Below the pieces are notes generated by a model, which saw only the letters and a list, made by a program, of their open reading frames with translations, was not told the origin of the DNA and made no database searches. This document shows, piece after piece, positions 50,847-58,542 of a stretch of 64,000 nt of DNA; position 1 is the first letter of the stretch, and every line of letters starts with the position of its first letter. The stretch is from the NCBI RefSeq assembly GCF_003967595.1, contig NZ_BIFW01000001.1:310001-374000 (forward strand), in the 5' to 3' direction. The translations under genes were made by a program, and so were the position numbers. Source of the DNA: Companilactobacillus musae. Lineage in GTDB: Bacteria; Bacillota; Bacilli; Lactobacillales; Lactobacillaceae.

Positions 50847-52028
50847 GGGTCTAAACTTTATCGTGTTGGTAGATTAATTCTATTGACATGATTTTTTTAT
50901 ACCAATCAAAAAAGGACATCTATAATATCCTTTATAACCACGATTTTTGCCACCAAACGAAAATCAAAAAATATAAAGAGGTTTTATTATGTCCCAAGGT
51001 TATTTTATCCTAAAGCTACTTAATATAACAGATACTAATATCAAAATAATCGATTGTATCGAACAGAATCACTGTTTTGAAGTAAGAGCGAAGCTAACTT
51101 ACGCTCCATGTAATTGCCCAAATTGTGGTTTTAATATGATCAGGTATGGTTTTAAATTTACTAAGCATTTTCTATTGAGTCTAAATGGCAAAGCCATAAG
51201 ACTAAATCTCAAAAGACAAAGATTCCTGTGTAATAACTGCCACACAACAACTTTATCCCACAGTCCTCAATTATTGAACTGTCCAACCGTTTGAATAGGT
51301 CTATTACTGAGTTCTTCCTAAACCAATACTCTAAGCAAGAAAGACAGCTAGTAAGAACAATAACGCTTGATTTAAATGCTCAATATCAAACTATCGTTCA
51401 CCGTTTGTTTCCAAACGCTGAAATCATTGTAGATAGGTTCCACATAATACAGCTTGTAAGTCGTGCCCTAGACAAAGCCTGACTTCTCGCTACTTCTGGA
51501 TTGAATCACTTCTCTAGAGAATATAAGGTACTAAAATCTGAATGGAAGATATTCCACATGCAAGAATCATCGTTAAATGCCACTGATTCTAAGTATTACA
51601 GAGGTTTAGGAGAATATTCTACACAACAGAATATCGTTGACTTAGGACTGAATCAAAGTGATGATTTCAGACATAGCTATAACGCTTATCAATCGGTTTT
51701 AGAAGCTATAAGAAATAATGATATCAATGCGTTAAGCGAAGCTATAACGCATTACAAAAGAAATGGCAGTCCTACGGACGTTGCCATGAACACTCTGAAG
51801 AAAAATTTATCATACGTTCTAAGCAGCAGTAAATACAGTTATTCAAATGGTCCCCTTGAAGGAATCAATCGAAAAATCAAGGCATTAAAACGTGGTTGTT
51901 TTGGATTTAAGAATCAGATGCATTTCTTTATGCGTATTCAACTTATAAGGGCATAAAGAAAAAGAACCATACCAATTAAGGCATGATTCTTAGTAAAAGG
52001 CCCTACCAACACGATTTGACTTAGACCC
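50847..52028 (+). mobile_element. ISL3-family insertion sequence nested in the IS3 element
   Basis: Left end GGGTCTAAACTTTATCGTGT and right end, read inward, GGGTCTAAGTCAAATCGTGT are inverted repeats continuing as TGGTAG. Flanked by AAAATAT on both sides (50840-50846 and 52030-52036), matching the 8-bp duplication of ISL3 with one base different. At 1182 bp it is shorter than intact ISL3 elements (about 1.3-1.5 kb) because of an internal deletion. Inserted just after the IS3 orfB stop, so younger than the IS3. Confidence 0.9.
50989..51956 (+). pseudogene. ISL3-family transposase, internally deleted with a nonsense codon
   Basis: 50989-51294 encodes the N-terminal zinc ribbon ('APCNCPNCGFN', 'LCNNCHTTT'). 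The next reading frame resumes at 51291 in 'RSITEFFLNQYSKQERQL', well inside the DDE domain, so the helix-turn-helix and first catalytic Asp region are deleted. An in-frame TGA at 51480-51482 replaces a sense codon. The rest keeps 'EIIVDRFHIIQLVSRALD' and 'SNGPLEGINRKIKALKRG' with the last acidic residue. Non-functional. Confidence 0.88.
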
Positions 52029-52093
52029 CAAAATATTCTATTTTGTCTAACTTTTGTGTTGCACTTCAAATTTCTACCGTACTTTTTTGATAT

Positions 52094-54343
52094 TTAGTTA
52101 AGAAATTGCTGCAAATGTTGCGCCGTAAAAGATTCTGTATGCTTCAATAAGTCAATAGGATAACCTTGAAAAATCACTCGACCACCGTAACGGCCACCTT
52201 TCGGACCAAGATCTACAATCCACTGGGCTTTTGAAATAATCGACAAATTATGTTCCAAAACTAGCAGTGTCTTTTGTTCAGACAGCAATTTTTTAAATAG
52301 CTCTAATAGCTCCTCAACATCTGATTCATGTAAACCAGTACTTGGTTCATCTAAAATAATCAAATCACTTTGATCGGTTTCAGCTAAACTCTTGGCAATC
52401 TTCAAACGTTGCAGTTCTCCACCCGAAAGTGTGTCCAAACTTTGACCAAGATTCAAATAACTTAGATTAGCTGATACCAAATTTTGCAATCTAAAACTAA
52501 TCTTCTTACCAAATAAGGGAATGGCTTCTTCAGCTGTTAGTTGAAGAATATCAGCAATTGTTAGATTTCTCCACTTAAAGCTCAAAGCTTTATCATTATA
52601 TTTTTTACCATGACATTTCTCACAGTCTTGCTTAACATCCCCCATATATGCCAAATCAAATTTAATGTAACCTTTCCCTCCACATTCAGAGCAAGCACCT
52701 TGTCCATTGAAACTGAACAAAGAAACACTTTCACCTGACGCTTTCGCAAAGACTTTTCGGACATCATCAAAAATACCTAAATAAGTTAAAATATTAGAGC
52801 GATTACTACCTTTAATAGCACTCTGATCAAAGATAACTGTTTCCGGATATTTCTTCGTAAACAATTCTCGAATCAAGGTACTCTTTCCTGAACCAGCTAC
52901 ACCGCTGATTACCGTTAATGCATGCTTTGGTAGTTTGACTGACGCATGTTGAACATTATATTTTGAAACATCATCTAACGTATAAAATTCAGAAAACGGC
53001 TTTCTTTGTTCATTCAAGCTTTGTTTTTTAGTCAAGGCTCTCCCAGTTAGGGTATCTGAATTTAACAGTTCCTGATAAGTCCCTTCAAAAGTTATCTTAC
53101 CACCACGTTTACCTGCAAATTCACCCATCTCAACCACGTGATCAGCAATTTTTATGACGTCTGGATCGTGATCAATCAACAGAACCGTATTACCTTTATC
53201 TCGTAACTTGGTAAATATTTTATTAATACCAATCAAATCTTCTGGATGCAAACCCACGCTTGGTTCATCAAAAATATATAAAACATCTGATAAAGCACTA
53301 TTCAAATGTTTTGTCATTTTGATACGTTGTGACTCACCACCTGACAAAGTGGTTGTCGAACGACTCAGTGTTAAATATTCCAATCCAACTGTTTTAAGAC
53401 TATTCAAGCGAGTCAGTAAGTTTTGTAAAACTAAACTAATTTCTTGATTACCATTAATTTGTTGTAAAAATTCAATCAATTCATCGATTGGCGTTTCAGC
53501 ACAATCAGCAATCGACTTACCATTAATCTTGGCCGATCGAATTAAATCATTTACACGCGTACCATGGCAATCTGGACATACTTGATTATCAAAAATATCA
53601 TTCAATGCTTTTTGATAATGTAGACCACCTTTTTCCAAAATGGTCTTTTTAATTCGTTCAACGATCCCAATATATTCTGATGTCTTAGGCCACTTATCCG
53701 TAGGATTCTTTGGTTGACTACCTTGGTCGTATAATAATAAGTTTAGTTCCTGTGGCGTAAAATCTCGTAACTTCTTATCATTATCAAAATTACCAGTTTC
53801 CGTATAACGTAACCAACGGAAACCGCCTGGTTGAAAAGTCGGAAACTTAATTGCACCTTCATTAAGCGACTTGTCAAAATCCAGTAAACGATCAACTATC
53901 ACTTGTTTAGTTTGCCCTAATCCCTGACAAGTTGGACACATTCCAGCTGGATTATTGAACGAGTAGACCATTGAGTAGCCAATAAAAGGTTGCGCAATTC
54001 GTGAATACAATAATCTTAGACCTGTATAAATTTCCGTTATCGTTCCCACTGTTGAACGAGCATTACCGCCAATCTTCTTTTGATCAACCACGATTGAAAC
54101 CGGTAAGTTGTTAATCTGCTCGACCTGTGGTGCTTCATAGCTAGGCAACATCCGCTGCACAAAGGCAGAATAGGTTTCATTCAATAAGCGCTGTGATTCG
54201 GCCGCAATCGTATCAAATACTAATGATGACTTTCCTGATCCTGATAGACCAGTAAAAACTGTAATCTGATGCTTGGGAACCTTTAGTGATACATTCTGTA
54301 AATTGTTGTTCTTGGCACCAATAACTTCAATGTAATTTTCCAT
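52094..54343 (-). CDS. Short UvrA-like ABC ATPase (UvrA paralogue)
   Basis: 749 aa against about 940-950 for true UvrA. Two ABC units: Walker A 'FTGLSGSGKSSLVFDT' and 'ISGVAGSGKSTLIRE', signatures 'TTLSGGESQRIKM' and 'DTLSGGELQRLKI', Walker B 'VLYIFDEPSVGLHPED' and 'LIILDEPSTGLHESD'. Zinc CxxC modules 'CPTCQGLG', 'CPDCHG', 'CSECGGKG', 'CEKCHG'. The UvrB-binding and DNA-insertion segments between the first Walker A and signature are reduced. Such UvrA2/DrrC-like proteins occur beside resistance genes; no resistance gene is adjacent here. Function uncertain. Confidence 0.88.
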   Translation of the reverse strand: MENYIEVIGAKNNNLQNVSLKVPKHQITVFTGLSGSGKSSLVFDTIAAESQRLLNETYSAFVQRMLPSYEAPQVEQINNLPVSIVVDQKKIGGNARSTVGTITEIYTGLRLLYSRIAQPFIGYSMVYSFNNPAGMCPTCQGLGQTKQVIVDRLLDFDKSLNEGAIKFPTFQPGGFRWLRYTETGNFDNDKKLRDFTPQELNLLLYDQGSQPKNPTDKWPKTSEYIGIVERIKKTILEKGGLHYQKALNDIFDNQVCPDCHGTRVNDLIRSAKINGKSIADCAETPIDELIEFLQQINGNQEISLVLQNLLTRLNSLKTVGLEYLTLSRSTTTLSGGESQRIKMTKHLNSALSDVLYIFDEPSVGLHPEDLIGINKIFTKLRDKGNTVLLIDHDPDVIKIADHVVEMGEFAGKRGGKITFEGTYQELLNSDTLTGRALTKKQSLNEQRKPFSEFYTLDDVSKYNVQHASVKLPKHALTVISGVAGSGKSTLIRELFTKKYPETVIFDQSAIKGSNRSNILTYLGIFDDVRKVFAKASGESVSLFSFNGQGACSECGGKGYIKFDLAYMGDVKQDCEKCHGKKYNDKALSFKWRNLTIADILQLTAEEAIPLFGKKISFRLQNLVSANLSYLNLGQSLDTLSGGELQRLKIAKSLAETDQSDLIILDEPSTGLHESDVEELLELFKKLLSEQKTLLVLEHNLSIISKAQWIVDLGPKGGRYGGRVIFQGYPIDLLKHTESFTAQHLQQFLN

Positions 54344-54437
54344 TTTTCCCTCCTAGTATCAAAAGCTTGGACAACTAATATATCTCAATAAAAAAATTTA
54401 TTCAAGATGACTTTTATCCCGGTTGAGGAGGGAAAAC

Positions 54438-55299
54438 TTACTTAATTGTTTTACCAAAATATATTTCTTCCCAAATTGCATTGTTGGTATGGGTTTTCGC
54501 TATTGTTCCATCTTGATTAAACACCTCAGGCTTAACTGCTCCACTGAATCTTAAATAGGCACCATCAAATCCTGATAACTTAGCCGCAATTCTTTTTATT
54601 GGTGGCAAGATTTCAATCATCTGAGAATTAAGAATTGTTTTCTCATGTAAATAAGTCGCCTTAATGTGATTCTTGCCATCGTTATAATCGTAAATCATTA
54701 CTTTAGGAACTGGTTTCCCCGTCTTAGGTTCAATAAAAGCGTCTTTTTCTTCAAACTTGAGATACTTAGGATTATCTACTAATATTTTGTCCCCTTTTGC
54801 GACCATAAAAATCGGAAAATTCATATGATCGTATTCTTTTTCAGCCGTAATATAACCTGAAATAACCGTGTAATCATCAATATTGGCACGTCCCCAATAC
54901 CAATGATTTATTAGTTTCATCATTTGAATATTGCCCCAATTGTGGTCGTGATAACAAATACCAGTTAATTTTTCAGTTTTATTTCCGATCGTCAACTCAA
55001 TATTCGCTTCTCCACGTGGGATTGAAGGTAACCAAGAAAATTGTATTCATCATTATCTCCAAACAGTATATAACCTGTATCTGATCAACAAAAAGGTACA
55101 ATATTCTTAGCATTGATTTGTCATAAAAGGTCACCACGAGATCTGACCCATCACTTAAATGAGCATCAAAATACCACCATTCATAATTCAATTCTTTAAT
55201 ATTTGTTCTCAATCCATCTTCCCAAGGCTCAACGTCCTTCGTTAAATTTAATTTTAAATAATCATCTTTTTTATTTGCCATTCTTGTTTGCTCAGTCAT
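54438..55299 (-). pseudogene. AttH/CrtC-like lipocalin-domain protein, frameshifted
   Basis: Start ATG 55299 after AAAGGAGTTGGAAAA. First piece reads 'KELNYEWWYFDAHLSDGSD', the N-terminal AttH signature; the main frame is lost near 55110. A second frame in the middle reads 'DTGYILFGDNDEYNFLGYL', and near 55020 the third frame continues 'SIPRGEANIELTIGNKTEK' into the intact 185-residue C-terminal part ('YHDHNWGNIQMMKLINHWYW', a CrtC/AttH hallmark). So at least two frameshifts. Intact relatives are about 330 aa hydratase-like beta-barrels of unknown substrate. Lies next to a broken TetR gene. Confidence 0.82.
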
Positions 55300-55386
55300 T
55301 TTTCCAACTCCTTTTAATTTAAGAAGGAGTATATTATTGTTATCAATTCGATAAAACCTATTAGTAACAGAAACGGAGTATTTGTA

Positions 55387-55925
55387 ATGAATAATATTTG
55401 CACTGAAGACACCATTACAAGTCAAAACACAATCGTTTTATTCAAAGAATTGTTAAAATTGGCACAAGATACAGAACTAGAAAACATCAAAATATCGAGT
55501 TTATGTCTAATGCTTCAGTTTCTCGACAATTTTACTATTAACACTTTTCGTCTAAAGAACAGATTATTGAGTCGGTCTTCGATTTACAATATCAACAGCT
55601 TTTTAAGGATCATAAAAAAAGTATAATACAACGGATCAACACAGCCTTGCACTATACTTCTTTCAATTTTTTTATGATGAACAAGAAATTCTAAAGCAAA
55701 TAATTACTGGAAACATGGAATACTTAATTCTCTTCAAGTTTCGTGAATATTTTACTCAGATGTTAAGCATGAACATAGTTGCAAGTAATACTGAACACGT
55801 CACATATTGATCTTCCTACACTATAGGCGGATTTTCCGAACTATTGATCGAGTGGATTAAAAGGGCTGTCCAAAAACACCTGAAAAAATGACAAATATAT
55901 TTACCAAATTAAAAAGTAAGCTATT
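55387..55925 (+). pseudogene. TetR-family regulator, frameshifted
   Basis: Starts 'ITSQNTIVLFKELLKLAQDT' and 'ENIKISSLC' in one frame, then switches near 55510 to 'NASVSRQ' and again near 55555 to 'HFSSKEQIIESVFDLQYQQL', giving a TetR N-terminal helix-turn-helix. The C-terminal half ('NMEYLILFKFREYFTQML', 'IGGFSELLIEWIKRG') is spread over frames up to about 55920. Divergent from the AttH pseudogene with 87 bases between, the usual layout of a TetR repressor and its target. Confidence 0.72.
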
Positions 55926-55953
55926 TTTTCTATTATCTTGGAGGTATTCGTCC

Positions 55954-56484
55954 ATGAAAGTCTATTTAATACGTCATTCAGAACCAGATTTTACTCAAGT
56001 CGATCAATCCGGCTATGTTGGTTATGGTAGAGACTTAACCCGTTTAACACCCAATGGGATTAAAATTGCTCAAAAAGCCGCCCACGATCCTATTTTTCAA
56101 CAAATTCAACTACTTCTGATCTCACCATATACCAGAACCATGGAAACAGCTCTGGAAATAATCAAACAACACCCTAACATTCCCACTCAAGTTGAACTAT
56201 TACTACATGAATGGCGTCCAGATCTGACCGGTCGTAAACTCACAGGACTGCCACAAGTCAATGCCGCTTTTAAAGACTATTTGCATGACACTCATAATTC
56301 CAAGATGGATTATGAAACATCTAGCCAAATTATCTCTCGTGTTGAATCTGTTTTAGATAAGTATAAAGACACCTACGATTGCATAGGTGTAATTACTCAC
56401 GGTCAAGTTATCCGAAGAATGTTAAAAATGGATATGCGAACCAGCATCCCCTACTGTGGAATCTATAAATTAAATTACAAATAA
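55954..56484 (+). CDS. Histidine phosphatase family protein (phosphoglycerate mutase-like)
   Basis: 176 aa from ATG 55954 with GGAGG 9 bases upstream; the longer frame from 55888 runs through the TetR remnant. Catalytic 'YLIRHSEPDF' (RH with Ser instead of the usual Gly), 'ISPYTRTMETA', acid 'LHEWRPD', and second His 'GVITHGQVIRRML'. Acts as a phosphatase rather than a true mutase in most relatives. Only intact gene of the accessory segment on the plus strand. Confidence 0.9.
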   Translation: MKVYLIRHSEPDFTQVDQSGYVGYGRDLTRLTPNGIKIAQKAAHDPIFQQIQLLLISPYTRTMETALEIIKQHPNIPTQVELLLHEWRPDLTGRKLTGLPQVNAAFKDYLHDTHNSKMDYETSSQIISRVESVLDKYKDTYDCIGVITHGQVIRRMLKMDMRTSIPYCGIYKLNYK

Positions 56485-56530
56485 ATCTATCTTTAGATTC
56501 TTGCTTAATTAACTGAGTTTATTAAAATAT

Positions 56531-56690
56531 GCCGTCGTCCGTAAAATCTCTGTGGACCACTGGAACGTGGTGGGCACAACTTGGAGCCAATGAAGACCAC
56601 ATTGTCTTCAAGCTTGGCCTTATTCTAAGTGGGTTCCCCACTAAGAATAATTTCACCACTGAGGGTCCACAGAGTTTTTACTACCGACTA
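56531..56690 (+). repeat. Structured repeat copy B (subfamily 2)
   Basis: 160 bp, 46 bases after the phosphatase stop and sense to it. Basal stem TCTGTGGACC/GGTCCACAGAG extended by CGTCGTCCGTAAAA against TTTTTACTACCG; second stem GTGGTG/CACCAC; hairpin CTTGgAGcCAAT/ATTGTCTTCAAG; hairpin TTATTCTaAGTGGG-ttc-CCCACTaAGAATAA. Confidence 0.85.
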
Positions 56691-56895
56691 GTTTTTTATT
56701 TCTAATATTACTAACTAAACTTGCAGTATGTAAATTTTTATTCTACATACTCGTAATCGAAAAAAAGTTTAAATTCTCAAATCAAAAAAAGGACAACATT
56801 CATTAAGAGATTCAGGTACAAACATACCCGAAATTTCTTAATGAATGCTGTCTTTCTTTTTTTATACTAATAGTTACTTATTAAAGTAAAACACC
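56691..56895. other. Spacer between two opposed structured repeats
   Basis: AT-rich, no gene. Holds a strong bidirectional terminator (56783-56864) and otherwise nothing I recognise. Confidence 0.6.
56783..56864. terminator. Bidirectional terminator between phosphatase and Doc-like gene
   Basis: GGACAACATTCATTAAGA pairs with TCTTAATGAATGCTGTC around a loop of about 30 bases; A7 before and CTTTTTTT after. Confidence 0.85.
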
Positions 56896-56896
56896 A

Positions 56897-57053
56897 GTCC
56901 GGAGCAACAAAGAAAATGGGCTCAGTAGTGAAATTTTTCTTAGTGGCGAAGTCACTTAGAAAAAGGCCGAACTTGAAGACTGTTAGCAAAGCCAAGAGGC
57001 TCCAAGTCGTGCCCACTACGTTCCAGCCCTATTTTCTTTGTTGCGGAGGACGG
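56897..57053 (-). repeat. Structured repeat copy C (subfamily 1)
   Basis: 157 bp, read on the minus strand, 18 bases after the Doc-like stop and sense to it. Basal stem GTCCTCCGCAACAAAGAAAA against GTCCGGAGCAACAAAGAAAA (reverse complement) plus GGGCT/AGCCC; second stem GTAGTG/CACTAC; hairpin ACTTGG ... TTCAAGT; hairpin TTTTTCTAAGTG-actt-cgCCACTAAGAAAAA. Best-preserved basal stem of the family. Confidence 0.88.
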
Positions 57054-57071
57054 CATCCTTCAACAACCCAG

Positions 57072-57479
57072 CTATCCACTGTACGGATGAACACAATCTG
57101 CTAAACGTGATTGAATATAATTCAATTCAGTTTTTTTCAATTCACGGCTCTCTTTGATAGTTTTTACCAAACCAAGAATCGTTTCTCTTTCAGTTGTATT
57201 TTCCAAGTTCAAACAATAACCATTACGTCTCAAAAAGAAATCCATAGCAGCAATCGCTGTTTGTGTATTATATTTTTCAAAAATACCATCACAGATGATC
57301 GTACAGAACAAATGTGTCAAATAAAGATTCAAATTATCGAATTGATCTAGAAATTCAACATTACTTTGAAGTCTTTTCTCACTAAAAGTAATCTCATCAT
57401 TCTCGTCAATTGCTAAATGAATTGCCACAATTTGATCGTAAGTTAATTTTTCAAGTTTGTTTTCCATATTTTTATCCAT
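57072..57479 (-). CDS. Doc/Fic-fold protein with a degenerate active site
   Basis: 135 aa. N-terminal 'LTYDQIVAIHLAIDEND' and 'IFEKYNTQTAIAAMDFFLRRNG' align with Doc toxins, whose core is HIFNDANKRTAL followed by 'LFLRRNG'. Here the catalytic His, the acidic residue and the Lys-Arg pair are replaced (G, K, T, Q), while Phe, Asn, Thr-Ala and 'FLRRNG' remain. So the fold is probably kept but AMP-transfer or kinase activity is not. The ATG overlaps the HAD gene stop by one base, so it is made together with that phosphatase. No Phd-type antitoxin is adjacent. Confidence 0.62.
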   Translation of the reverse strand: MDKNMENKLEKLTYDQIVAIHLAIDENDEITFSEKRLQSNVEFLDQFDNLNLYLTHLFCTIICDGIFEKYNTQTAIAAMDFFLRRNGYCLNLENTTERETILGLVKTIKESRELKKTELNYIQSRLADCVHPYSG

Positions 57480-58102
57480 TATATTAATTTTTCAATTTCT
57501 AAGAGATCACTTATCTTGTGATCATAATCAAAATCAATAGTCTCCGCATTCAAAAGAACTGTGCGTGCACCAACACTTCTACCGAACTCAACATCAATTT
57601 GACGATCACCAATTACCCAAAGATCTTCTTTTTTGAGATCATATTTATTCATCAAATAATCCAGCATCTCAGAATTGGGTTTTCTCTTGAAACCATCAGC
57701 CACACTGATAATTTCTTTGAAGTAATGTTCAATTCCTAGTGAACTAGCCAAATCATATATTGATTGATCTCGATGAGTCACAATAAATTGCATACAATGT
57801 TTTTTATCACAATAATCCAAAGCATTTTTGATATGCGGTATTAAAGTAATTTTATCGTGATATTCTTTCTCATATCTAAAATAAGTAGTGTAAAAGATCT
57901 TCACTGCTTGTTTTGGATCCTCTTGATCTTTTAACAAATCAGTTACAAATTTTCTAACTGATGTTTTCTTTGATTCTTTAAAAATTGTATCCTTTGACAG
58001 ACTAATGTCAAAATTCTCCCGTAGAGACCTTTGTGTAGCTGAGACAATCCCCGGATAACTATTGGCAATAGTATCATCAAAGTCCCAAACAATACTTTTC
58101 AT
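57479..58102 (-). CDS. HAD-superfamily (subfamily IA) hydrolase
   Basis: 207 aa. Motif I 'VWDFDDTIANS', cap domain (about 20-90), motif II 'FIVTHRD' (Thr), motif III Lys 'GFKRKPNSEM', motif IV 'WVIGDRQIDVEFGRSVG'. Phosphatase on a small molecule; substrate unknown. Two bases downstream of dtd, so in the rsh-dtd transcript. Confidence 0.88.
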   Translation of the reverse strand: MKSIVWDFDDTIANSYPGIVSATQRSLRENFDISLSKDTIFKESKKTSVRKFVTDLLKDQEDPKQAVKIFYTTYFRYEKEYHDKITLIPHIKNALDYCDKKHCMQFIVTHRDQSIYDLASSLGIEHYFKEIISVADGFKRKPNSEMLDYLMNKYDLKKEDLWVIGDRQIDVEFGRSVGARTVLLNAETIDFDYDHKISDLLEIEKLI

Positions 58103-58104
58103 TT

Positions 58105-58542
58105 TTATCTCTCCATTAAAATAGTTACTGGTCCATCATTAGTTAATGACACTTGCATGTCAGCACCAAATTCACCAGTTTCGACAGTTAAATTGTATCC
58201 TCTTAACAAATCATTGAAGTGATCGTATTTTTTGCTAGAAGCTTCAAAATTACCAGCTCCAGTAAAACTAGGTCGATTGCCATGTTTTGTATCAGCATAC
58301 AATGTAAATTGCGAGATAGATAGAATTTGACCACCGACATCCTTGATTGACAAGTTCATTTTATCATCAGCATCGGAAAATACCCTCATATTTGCTATTT
58401 TCCGTGCGATATATTCAAGTGTTTCTTCTGTATCTGCATCACTAAAAGCTACCAATAAACAAAATCCTTGATCAATTTGACCAAGGGTTTTGTCGTCTAC
58501 AGTAACCTTCGCAGTAGATACTCGTTGAATTACAACTTTCAT
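58105..58542 (-). CDS. dtd: D-aminoacyl-tRNA deacylase
   Basis: 145 aa. 'MKVVIQRVSTAKVTVDDK' start, 'SQFTLYADTKHGNRPSFTGA' catalytic segment and 'GAFG.DMQVSL.NDGPVT'-type C-terminus ('GEFGADMQVSLTNDGPVTI'). Removes D-amino acids (and Gly) from mischarged tRNA. Starts at the base after the rsh stop, the conserved relA-dtd pair. Confidence 0.97.
   Translation of the reverse strand: MKVVIQRVSTAKVTVDDKTLGQIDQGFCLLVAFSDADTEETLEYIARKIANMRVFSDADDKMNLSIKDVGGQILSISQFTLYADTKHGNRPSFTGAGNFEASSKKYDHFNDLLRGYNLTVETGEFGADMQVSLTNDGPVTILMER

Larger units (their letters stand above)
49358..52068 (+). mobile_element. IS3-family (IS150-like) insertion sequence, decayed and interrupted
   Basis: Left end TGAAGTGCTCCATAATTGTT and right end, read inward, TGAAGTGCAACACAAAAGTT form imperfect terminal inverted repeats continuing through AGACAA. 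Both ends are flanked by AAT (49355-49357 and 52069-52071), a 3-bp target duplication typical of IS3. Without the internal ISL3 element the IS is about 1.52 kb, normal for the family. The left end carries a hairpin (GTGCTCCATAA ... TTATGGAGCAC, then T5) that can block outside transcription. The transposase frames are broken in several places. Confidence 0.93.

Noticed and set aside
56916-57104. Frame in repeat C giving 'KFFLVAKSLRKRPNLKT', similar to a frame at 63361-63549 in repeat D.
   Set aside because: The similarity comes from the repeat itself; the frame is not kept in other copies and lacks a ribosome site.
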